From positions 1 to 13,287 of the forward strand of contig JBEBCD010000019.1 of assembly GCA_041158045.1 (NCBI GenBank): 13,287 nt of DNA. Reading direction: 5' to 3'. The stretch is from CAXRBC01 sp041158045 (GTDB lineage: Bacteria; Actinomycetota; Acidimicrobiia; Acidimicrobiales; Ilumatobacteraceae). Positions 1-5,751 of this stretch are shown here, piece by piece. The notes under the pieces are model-generated. The model saw only the letters and a list, made by a program, of their open reading frames with translations, ran no database searches and was not told the DNA's origin. Each line of letters begins with the position of its first letter. Position 1 is the stretch's first letter. The translations under genes and the position numbers were made by a program.

Positions 1-221
1 CACTGCACCCCGATCAGGTCGCGATCCTCAACGAGACGTTCTCGCCGACGCAGGAGCAGTTCGACAAGGCGTGGGCCATCCTCGACGCCTACCGCGCCGC
101 GACGGACGGCGAGGGCAAGGGCGCCGTGATGTTCGGCGAGGAGATGATCGACGAGGCGAGCCGCAAGATGGCCCTCAAGTTCATCTCCCGCGGCGAGCGC
201 GCCGGGCTGCGACGATCGTGA
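1..221 (+). CDS. CoA-ester lyase, CitE/HpcH-HpaI family (C-terminal fragment)
   Basis: This is the C-terminal 72 or so residues of a gene whose start lies before the window; the codon phase begins at base 3. The visible protein opens with LHPDQVAILNETFSP, the conserved (I/L)HP-Q-(V/I)-xx(I/L)Nx-FSP stretch near the end of citrate-lyase beta/malyl-CoA lyase proteins. It continues through a helix to GKGAVMFGEEMIDEASRKMA, the usual closing segment of that family, and stops with TGA at 219-221. Family members cleave or condense CoA esters such as malyl-CoA or beta-methylmalyl-CoA in the cytoplasm. The catalytic N-terminal part is not in view, so substrate cannot be read from the fragment. The nearby methylsuccinyl-CoA dehydrogenase-like and mesaconyl-CoA hydratase-like genes make a beta-methylmalyl-CoA lyase (Mcl) the most likely identity, which is inference. 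Confidence 0.82.
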   Translation, partial: LHPDQVAILNETFSPTQEQFDKAWAILDAYRAATDGEGKGAVMFGEEMIDEASRKMALKFISRGERAGLRRS

Positions 222-255
222 CGCCGCGCCGCGGGCGCGCCGGGCGCCGGCGCTC

Positions 256-993
256 GTGACCGCCCGCTTCGACGCGCTGCTCTTCGACGCGGGCGGCGTC
301 TTCGTCGTCCCCGACCCCGTCACGACGGGGATGGTGCTCGAGCCCCTCGGCGGCACGACGAGCATCGGCGCCCTCGTGCGCGCCCACTACGCGGGGATGG
401 CTGCGATCGACGCCTCGACCCGCGAGCACTCGGCGGAGTCGATCGAGCGGATCTCGTGGCGCCCCTACCGGCTCGCCTACGCGCGGGAGGCCGGCGTCGC
501 CGAGGACCGGCGCGAGGAGGCCGCGCGCGCGCTCGCGCGCGTCTTCTCCGCGTTCCTGTGGAAGTTCGTCCTCGTCGAGTCGGTGTCGGCGCTGTGGCGG
601 CTGTACCTCGAGGGCGTGCGCATCGGCATCGTGTCCAACGCCTCGGGCCAGATCGAGAAGACGCTGGCCTACGAGGGCGTCGCGCAGGTGGGCGAGGGGT
701 CGGGCGTGCCCGTCGTGATCGTCACCGACTCGCACGTCGTCGGCGTGGCCAAGCCGCACCCCGGCGTGTTCGCCGACGCGATCCGCGCCATGGGCGTCGA
801 TCCGTCGCGCATCGCCTACGTCGGTGACTCGTACGTCAACGACGTGGGTGGCGCGCGCAACGCGGGGATGACGCCGATCCTCCTCGATCCGTACGGCTTC
901 CATGCCGGCGCGGACTGCGAGCGGATCGCGAGCCTGCACGACCTCGTGGCGATGATGGACCCGCGCACCGGCGCGGGCTGGGGGTCGAACTAG
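256..993 (+). CDS. HAD-superfamily hydrolase (subfamily IA-like)
   Basis: A 245-residue cytoplasmic protein starting at GTG, 34 bases after the lyase stop, so probably co-transcribed. The four HAD motifs are visible. Motif I is LLFDAGGVF with the nucleophile Asp11; motif II is GIVSNAS with Ser127; motif III is Lys166 in AKPHPGVF; motif IV is GDSYVNDVGGARNAGM with Asp191 and Asp196. A helical cap lies between motifs I and II. Motif I is DAG rather than the usual DxD, so the general-acid Asp is Gly13. Such DxG variants occur in the subfamily, some of them active phosphatases. The substrate cannot be predicted. The stop TAG shares a palindromic CTAG with the stop of the convergent dehydrogenase gene. 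The stretch before the GTG is nearly pure G+C and shows no clear ribosome binding site. Confidence 0.85.
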   Translation: MTARFDALLFDAGGVFVVPDPVTTGMVLEPLGGTTSIGALVRAHYAGMAAIDASTREHSAESIERISWRPYRLAYAREAGVAEDRREEAARALARVFSAFLWKFVLVESVSALWRLYLEGVRIGIVSNASGQIEKTLAYEGVAQVGEGSGVPVVIVTDSHVVGVAKPHPGVFADAIRAMGVDPSRIAYVGDSYVNDVGGARNAGMTPILLDPYGFHAGADCERIASLHDLVAMMDPRTGAGWGSN

Positions 994-2594
994 GCGGCGC
1001 GCTCGACGAGGCGGCGGGCGATGACCTTGAGGCAGAGCGTCTCGTCGGCACCCTCGAAGATCGAGAGCACGCGCGCATCGACCCACAGCCGGCTCACGGG
1101 GTACTCCTCGGCGTATCCGTACCCGCCGTGGATCTGGAGCGCCTCGCGCGTGACCCACTCGGCGGCCTTGCACACGTAGGCCTTGACCATGCTGGCCTCC
1201 ATCGCACCCTCGCCCTTGCCCATGAGCGTCGCGACGGCGTACGCGAACTGGCGCGAGCCCTGGATGATCGCGGCCATGCGACCGAGCTTGACCCGCGTGA
1301 GCTCGTAGTCGACGATCGGCGCGCCGAAGACGACCCGGTTGCGCGCGTGGTCGAGCGCCGCCTCGTACGCGGCCTGCATCAGCCCGACGGCGCGCGCCGC
1401 GGTCTGGAGCCGTCCGTTCTCGAAGCCCTCCATCTGGAGGTAGAAGCCGCGGCCGAGGCCCTCGTCGCCGCCGATGAGGTGGTCGGCCGGCACCCACCAG
1501 CCGTCGAGCGCGATCTCGTAGGAGTGCATGCCGCGGTAGCCGATCGTGTCGATCGGGCGGCCCTCCATGCGACCGCCGCCGGGCTGGTCGAATGCGAAGC
1601 CGCGCGCCTCGCCGCGCGGCTTCGGCACCACGAAGACGCTGAGCCCGCGATGGCCCTTGGACCGGTCGGGGTCGGTGCGCGCGAGCAGCATGAGCACGTC
1701 GGCGCGCGCGGCGAAGGTGCACCAGGTCTTGACCCCGGTGATCGCCCAGCCGGGTCGCCCGTCGTGGTCGGCCCGCACCGCCGTCGTGGTGAGCGACGCC
1801 ACGTCGCTGCCGTAGTCGGGCTCGGTGACCGCCACGGCGGCCATGACCTCGGCGGTCGCGAGGCGGGGGAGCCACGAGCGCTTCTGGTCCTCGGTGCCGC
1901 CGCGCACGAGCGCCCGAGTGAGGATCTCGGGCCGCGTGATGAGCGACCCGCCGATGCCGAGCGAGGCCCGCGAGAGCTCCTCGGTCGCCACGCAGGAGGC
2001 CATGTACTCGCCGTCGCCGCCCTCGCTGAAGCCGCCGTACTCGACGGGGATCGAGAGGCCGAAGGCGCCGAGCTCGGCGAGCCCCGCGATCACGTCCTCG
2101 GGGACGTCCTCGTTGTGGCGGTGGACGCGCTCGGCCTGCGGCGCGATCACCTTGGTCGCGAAGCCGCGGAAGGAGTCGCGCACCATCTCGAAGTCGGGGG
2201 CGAGGTGCAGCGGGCCGGGCGTCGCGGCGAGCGCGCCGAGCGCGGCCGGGTCGCGGTGGGCCGCGACGAAGTCGTGCGCGCCCGCGAGCACCGCGGGGTC
2301 GGCGCCCCAGGCCGCCTCGCGGCCGATCAGGCGCGTGACGACGTCGTGCACCATGTCGGCGACGAAGGCGCACGTGAGCCGTGCCTCGACGTCGCCGCGG
2401 GCGCCGTAGTCGAGCATCGCGCGCGCGGTCGCGACCGCCGCCGCCGCGTGCGCGACGTCGTAGGCGAGGAGCTGGCGCGCGTCGGGACCGCCGTGCGCGG
2501 CGAGGGAGGCGACGCCGGCGCGCACCACGTCGTCGGCGAGCGCGACGACGCGCGCCGCGGCGGCGACGTCGGCCGTCACCGGTGCGCTCGCCAC
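990..2594 (-). CDS. mcd: Acyl-CoA dehydrogenase, probably (2S)-methylsuccinyl-CoA dehydrogenase
   Basis: A flavoprotein of 534 residues from the chosen GTG at 2594. Ordinary acyl-CoA dehydrogenases have about 380 residues. Here an all-helical N-terminal extension of about 130 residues precedes the core, which begins around PDFEMVRDSFRGF, as in methylsuccinyl-CoA dehydrogenases. Core features include VTEPDYGSD, the GYRGM-SYEIALDG segment, GRLQTAARAVGL, the FAD-contacting QIHGGYGYAEEYPVSR and FEGADE carrying the expected catalytic Glu (about residue 514). The segments DTIGYRGM, ENGRLQTAARAVG and ILxIFEGA-like VLSIFEGA resemble Mcd as I remember it. The reaction would be oxidation of (2S)-methylsuccinyl-CoA to mesaconyl-CoA, passing electrons to ETF. 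I prefer the GTG at 2594 because a TATGGT -10 hexamer lies 7 bases before it; an ATG at 2606 would lie inside that hexamer. Another acyl-CoA dehydrogenase with a similar extension remains possible. Confidence 0.85.
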   Translation of the reverse strand: MASAPVTADVAAAARVVALADDVVRAGVASLAAHGGPDARQLLAYDVAHAAAAVATARAMLDYGARGDVEARLTCAFVADMVHDVVTRLIGREAAWGADPAVLAGAHDFVAAHRDPAALGALAATPGPLHLAPDFEMVRDSFRGFATKVIAPQAERVHRHNEDVPEDVIAGLAELGAFGLSIPVEYGGFSEGGDGEYMASCVATEELSRASLGIGGSLITRPEILTRALVRGGTEDQKRSWLPRLATAEVMAAVAVTEPDYGSDVASLTTTAVRADHDGRPGWAITGVKTWCTFAARADVLMLLARTDPDRSKGHRGLSVFVVPKPRGEARGFAFDQPGGGRMEGRPIDTIGYRGMHSYEIALDGWWVPADHLIGGDEGLGRGFYLQMEGFENGRLQTAARAVGLMQAAYEAALDHARNRVVFGAPIVDYELTRVKLGRMAAIIQGSRQFAYAVATLMGKGEGAMEASMVKAYVCKAAEWVTREALQIHGGYGYAEEYPVSRLWVDARVLSIFEGADETLCLKVIARRLVERAA

Positions 2595-2601
2595 GCCCCC
2601 G

Positions 2602-2607
2602 ACCATA
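2602..2607 (-). promoter_or_regulatory. -10 element TATGGT, leaderless promoter of mcd-like gene
   Basis: TATGGT read on the minus strand fits the actinobacterial TAnnnT pattern and is followed by 7 bases and then GTG at 2594. The same geometry recurs at several starts in this window. It suggests that transcription begins at the start codon and decides the start choice. No convincing -35 is visible. Confidence 0.5.
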
Positions 2608-2640
2608 CCGACGTGGCGCGAGCGGACGATCACCGAGCCG

Positions 2641-2646
2641 TACGCT
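2641..2646 (+). promoter_or_regulatory. -10 element TACGCT, leaderless promoter of the UPF0104 gene
   Basis: TACGCT is followed by 7 bases (GGGGCGC) and then ATG at 2654. There is no Shine-Dalgarno sequence at a normal position, consistent with a leaderless mRNA. Together with the minus-strand element at 2602-2607, it makes the 59-base gap between the two start codons a compact divergent promoter region. Confidence 0.55.
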
Positions 2647-2653
2647 GGGGCGC

Positions 2654-3871
2654 ATGAACGCCGCACCCCGGCGGCGCGCCGGCGGCCTGCGACGGACCGT
2701 CTCGTGGCTGCGCTGGACGGTCTTCGCGCTCGTCTTCTGGTTCTTCGTCGTGCCCCTCGTGCCCGGCTTCGGCGAGGCGATCGACGAGCTGCGACGCGTG
2801 GACCGCTCGATGCTGCTGCTCGGCACGGCGCTCGAGTTCGCCGCGCTGTGGTTCTACTCCCTGCTCACGCACGCGGCGCTCGGGCCCGAGGCGCGCCGCC
2901 TGCGGGTCCCCACGCTCTTTCGCATCCAGCTCAGCACCCGCGCCCTCGGCAGCATCGTGCCGGGCGGCTCGGCGGCCAGCACCGCCCTCGGCTTCCGCCT
3001 CGTCACGCTCGCCGGCATCCCCGGGCGCGACGCCGGCTTCGCCCTCGCCACCGCGGGCGTGGGGTCGGCGGTGGTCCTCAACGTGCTGCTGTGGGTCGGC
3101 CTCGTCGTGTCGATCCCGATCCGTGGCGTCAACGCGCTCTACGGCGCCGCGGCGCTCGCGGGCGTCGTGATCATGCTCTTCGCCGGTGTGGTGGTGCTCG
3201 GCCTCGTCGACCACGAGCGGCGCGCGGAGCGGATCATGCGACGGGTCGCGCGCGGGCTGCGCCGCGACCCCGACCGCGCGAGCGAGGTGGCGGTGCACCT
3301 CGGCGACCGCCTGCGCGGACTCGCCGCGGAGCCCGGACTGCTGCGTCGGGTGGTCGTGCTCGCGACGGCCAACTGGGTGCTGGACATGGCGGCGCTGTGG
3401 GTCTTCATCCGCGCCTTCGGCGGCGAGGTGAGCCTCGACGGGCTCGTCATCGCGTTCGGCCTCGCCAACGTCTTCGCCTCCATCCCCGTCACGCCGGGCG
3501 GCCTCGGCATCGTCGAGGGCGTGTACATCCCGACGCTCGTCGGCTTCGGCCTCGCGACGAGCACCGCGACCGTCGCGGTGCTGAGCTACCGGCTCATCCA
3601 GTACTGGCTGCCGACGCTCGTGGGTGCCGTCGCGTACCTCAGCCTGCGCGTCGGGCCGTGGGCGCTCGAGGCCGGCCGCGAGCTGAAGCCGCTCCAGCGG
3701 TACGCGACGGCGGCCAACGTGCAGCGCTCGAGCCGCGTCGAGTGGGTGGAGCGCAACGCCACCACCGACCGCACGCGCGAGATGGCGCTGCCAAAGTACG
3801 ACCCGCGCTACGGACTCGGCGACACCGACGAGCTGCCGCGCCCGCGGCGCGATCGGCGGCCCGAGGAGTAG
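2654..3871 (+). CDS. UPF0104 / lysylphosphatidylglycerol synthase TM-domain-like membrane protein
   Basis: A 405-residue integral membrane protein. Hydrophobic segments lie at about residues 20-37, 52-72, 130-155, 162-186, 232-254, 262-280, 288-311 and 316-332. They are followed by a charged cytoplasmic-looking tail of about 70 residues rich in Arg, Glu and Pro. Two family signatures are visible: PGGSAAS at 103-109 and PGGLGIVEG at 281-289. The second is typical of the flippase-like domain shared by MprF N-termini and UPF0104 proteins. The MprF aminoacyl-transferase domain is absent, so lipid lysinylation is not predicted; a lipid-translocating role is only suggested by the family. ATG at 2654 is chosen because of the TACGCT hexamer 7 bases upstream. 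The stop TAG (3869-3871) lies one base before the first possible start of the hydratase gene and forms the start of that gene's putative -10. A role in CoA-ester metabolism is not implied. Confidence 0.82.
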   Translation: MNAAPRRRAGGLRRTVSWLRWTVFALVFWFFVVPLVPGFGEAIDELRRVDRSMLLLGTALEFAALWFYSLLTHAALGPEARRLRVPTLFRIQLSTRALGSIVPGGSAASTALGFRLVTLAGIPGRDAGFALATAGVGSAVVLNVLLWVGLVVSIPIRGVNALYGAAALAGVVIMLFAGVVVLGLVDHERRAERIMRRVARGLRRDPDRASEVAVHLGDRLRGLAAEPGLLRRVVVLATANWVLDMAALWVFIRAFGGEVSLDGLVIAFGLANVFASIPVTPGGLGIVEGVYIPTLVGFGLATSTATVAVLSYRLIQYWLPTLVGAVAYLSLRVGPWALEAGRELKPLQRYATAANVQRSSRVEWVERNATTDRTREMALPKYDPRYGLGDTDELPRPRRDRRPEE

Positions 3872-3874
3872 CGT
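3869..3874 (+). promoter_or_regulatory. Possible -10 element TAGCGT before the MaoC gene
   Basis: TAGCGT overlaps the TAG stop of the upstream membrane-protein gene and is followed by 7 bases and then GTG at 3882. This matches the leaderless spacing seen elsewhere in the window. A GAGGAG at 3863-3868 could instead serve an upstream GTG at 3873 on a read-through transcript, although its 4-base spacing is short. Confidence 0.4.
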
Positions 3875-3881
3875 GCCCGAC

Positions 3882-4397
3882 GTGACCGTGCACGAGCGAC
3901 CGTTCGGCCGGCACCTCGAGGACTTCGTCGTCGGCGACGTCTACCGGCACTGGCCCGGCAAGACGATCACGGAGGCCGACGACCACCTGTTCTGCATGCT
4001 CACGATGAACCACCACCCGCTCCACGTCAACGACTGGTACGCGGCGCGCTCCCCGCAGGGTCGCAACGTGGTGGTGGGCAACCTCGTGTACTCCGTCGTG
4101 CTCGGCATGAGCGTGCCCGACGTGAGCGGCGCCGCGATCGCCAACCTCGAGGTGGAGTCCCTGCGGCACCTGCACCCGACGTTCCACGGCGACACGATCC
4201 ACGCCGAGACCCGCGTGCTCGCGGTGACGCCCTCGACGTCCAAGCCCGACCGCGGCGTCGTGACGGTGCACACCCGCGCGTTCAACCAGGAGGGCCGCGA
4301 GGTCTGCTCGTTCCGCCGCAAGGTGCTCGTGTGGCGCCGCGACGCCGCGCCCCCGCGCGAGCGGCCCTACGACGTCGACGCGGCGTGGAAGGACTGA
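3882..4397 (+). CDS. MaoC-family hot-dog hydratase, probably mesaconyl-CoA hydratase-like
   Basis: A single hot-dog-fold protein of 171 residues (174 if the GTG at 3873 is used). The conserved opening is FGRHLEDFVVGDVYRHWPGKTITEADDHLFCMLTMNHHPLH. The R-hydratase signature normally reads SGDxNPLH; here it is TMNHHPLH, keeping the catalytic-type His but with Asn for the Asp. This T-M-N form is, from memory, typical of the actinobacterial MaoC proteins encoded beside ethylmalonyl-CoA pathway genes. The expected reaction is reversible hydration of mesaconyl-CoA to beta-methylmalyl-CoA in the cytoplasm. Characterised mesaconyl-CoA hydratases are often about twice as long, so dimerisation of single domains would be needed. 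The start is ambiguous: 3882 fits a TAGCGT -10 with 7-base spacing, while 3873 has a GAGGAG sequence. The end overlaps the mutY start by 13 bases. Confidence 0.8.
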   Translation: MTVHERPFGRHLEDFVVGDVYRHWPGKTITEADDHLFCMLTMNHHPLHVNDWYAARSPQGRNVVVGNLVYSVVLGMSVPDVSGAAIANLEVESLRHLHPTFHGDTIHAETRVLAVTPSTSKPDRGVVTVHTRAFNQEGREVCSFRRKVLVWRRDAAPPRERPYDVDAAWKD

Positions 4398-5236
4398 CGG
4401 GCCCGATCCTCGCGTGGGGCGCGGACGCGCTGCGCCCGTGGCCGTGGCGCGAGGTGCGCGACCGCTGGCGCATCCTCGTGAGCGAGGTGATGCTGCAGCA
4501 GACGCAGGCGTCGCGCGTCGCGCCGAAGTGGCGGGACTTCGTCGCCGCGTACCCGACGCCCGCGGCCTGCGCGGCGGCCCCGCTCGGCGAGGTGCTGCGC
4601 CGCTGGCAGGGGCTCGGCTACCCGCGCCGCTGCCGCAACCTCCACGCCGCGGCCCGCGAGGTCGTCGCGCACCACGGCGGCGAGGTGCCCGGGACGCTCG
4701 CGGGGCTGCTCGCGCTGCCGGGCGTCGGGCCCTACACGGCGCGGGCCGTGCTCGCCTTCGCCGACGGCGCGCCCGTCGGCGTCGTGGACGTCAACGTGGC
4801 GCGCGTCCTCGCGCGCACGTCGGGGATGGCCGGCGGCGCGCGGGCGCTGCAGGCGCGCGCCGACGCGCTCGTGCCGCCGGACCGCGCCTGGGAGTGGAAC
4901 CAGGCGGTGATGGAGCTCGGCGCGCGCGTGTGCACGGCACGCGCGCCGCGGTGCGGCGAGTGCCCCGTGGCCCGCGCGTGCGCATGGCGCGGTCGCGGGC
5001 CCGACCCCGCGCGCGCGTCGGCGCACGCGTCGCGGCCGCAGGGACGCTGGGAGGGCTCCGATCGCCAGGCGCGCGGACGCCTGATGCGCGCGCTCGCCGG
5101 CGGGCCGGTGCGCGCGGGGGACCTCGCGACGGCGATGGGGCTCGGGCGGGCGCGGGTGCGCGCGCGGCGCCTCGCGGACGCGCTCGTCGACGAGGGCCTC
5201 GCGCGCCGCGCGCGGGGGCGCTACGAGCTGCCCTGA
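4385..5236 (+). CDS. mutY: A/G-specific adenine DNA glycosylase MutY
   Basis: A base-excision repair enzyme of 283 residues that removes adenine mispaired with 8-oxoguanine. The helix-hairpin-helix glycosylase core is complete. LVSEVMLQQTQ carries catalytic Glu34; LLALPGVGPYTARAV is the hairpin; VDVNVARVLAR carries catalytic Asp135. The [4Fe-4S] ligands are spaced C-x6-C-x2-C-x5-C (Cys183, 190, 193, 199). The long NUDIX-like 8-oxoG-recognition domain of E. coli MutY (about 350 residues in all) is missing. In its place is a helix-turn-helix-like tail of about 60 residues, SDRQARGRLMRAL to GRYELP, as is usual in actinobacteria. GTG at 4385 supplies the few residues needed before the conserved ILAW-PWPWR segment and overlaps the hydratase gene by 13 bases, implying coupling. 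Its stop overlaps the convergent selenoprotein gene by 16 bases. Confidence 0.94.
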   Translation: MEGLTGPILAWGADALRPWPWREVRDRWRILVSEVMLQQTQASRVAPKWRDFVAAYPTPAACAAAPLGEVLRRWQGLGYPRRCRNLHAAAREVVAHHGGEVPGTLAGLLALPGVGPYTARAVLAFADGAPVGVVDVNVARVLARTSGMAGGARALQARADALVPPDRAWEWNQAVMELGARVCTARAPRCGECPVARACAWRGRGPDPARASAHASRPQGRWEGSDRQARGRLMRALAGGPVRAGDLATAMGLGRARVRARRLADALVDEGLARRARGRYELP

Positions 5237-5751
5237 GCGGTGAGCGCCGCGACGACGCGGGCGTAGGCCTCGTCGGCGAGCGCGACCATCTCCTCGTCGG
5301 TGCGGTCCTGCACCGGGTGCGCGACGAACACGCGCCGCACGTCGGGCATCCCGAGCGCGCCGGCCTGTGCCGCGGCCGCGTCGACGAACGGCGCGGATGC
5401 GACGACCAGCGTCGGGATCCCGCGGCCCTCGAGGTCGACGGCGTCGTGCACACTGCACGACGTGCAGCTGCCTCAATCGGCGAGGGCCTCGATCACGGCG
5501 TGGCAGGTCGTCGCGATCTCGTGGCGCAGGTCGGCGGGCGCCGGCTTGGTGAACGTCGGCTTGCGGTAGCGCGCGACCCGCGCGCCCGCCGCCTCGAGCC
5601 GCGCGGCGATCCGGTCGAGGAAGACGTCGCCGCGCGCCTTGGCGATGTCGAGCAGGCCGACGGTGCGGCCGTCGAGCGACGCGGGCGCCGCGGCGAGGGC
5701 GCGGCGCACCGGGACGCGCTCGCCCGTCGGGTCGAGCACGACGCGACTCAC
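5221..5751 (-). CDS. UGSC-family selenoprotein (in-frame TGA read as selenocysteine)
   Basis: Read through one TGA, this gene encodes 176 residues from GTG at 5751 to TAG at 5221-5223. The N-terminal part has TVGLLDIAKARGDVFLDRIAARL, a Rossmann-like opening, then KPTFTKPAP and CHAVIEALAD. The TGA at 5473-5475 is followed at once by Gly-Ser-Cys, giving UGSCTSCSVHDAV, the motif that names the UGSC family of (seleno)proteins. Sec93 is then three residues before Cys96 and six before Cys99. The frame continues for 83 residues with a clear alpha/beta pattern (GIPTLVVASAPF, AQAGALGMPD, VFVAHPV). Many relatives carry Cys in place of Sec. A redox role is inferred; the biochemical function is unknown to me. 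The start overlaps the upstream stop as GTGA. The 3' end overlaps mutY by 16 bases. A routine caller would report two pieces of 92 and about 76 residues. Sec-insertion genes are not in the window. Confidence 0.85.
5442..5462 (-). promoter_or_regulatory. Putative bacterial SECIS hairpin
   Basis: Directly downstream of the TGA, the minus-strand RNA folds as a perfect 8-bp stem (CGTCGTGC with GCACGACG) closed by the 5-base loop AGTGT. The loop begins 19 bases after the TGA and has G as its second base. This matches the published bacterial SECIS pattern as I recall it: loop 16-37 bases after UGA and a G among the first two loop bases. A competing hairpin CTGCAC-GTC-GTGCAG overlaps it and could form instead. 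Confidence 0.65.

Noticed and set aside
222..255. GC-only stretch with the palindrome GCGCCGGCGC before the HAD start, as an operator or attenuator
   Set aside because: The region is nearly all G and C, so palindromes are expected by chance, and there is no T-tract or second half-site.
181..2826. An 881-codon open frame on the minus strand across the HAD and dehydrogenase genes
   Set aside because: Its translation is a monotonous Arg/Ala/Gly-rich product without motifs. It is a frame left open by high G+C opposite and beside real genes that have clear family motifs.
5473..5475. The TGA as a nonsense mutation making a pseudogene, or as a normal stop with a separate small gene after it
   Set aside because: The codons right after TGA encode the exact family motif GSCTSC, the frame stays intact for 83 codons, and no start with a ribosome site exists between TGA and the next segment. 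Selenocysteine explains all of this; absence of Sec machinery in the genome would revive the alternative.
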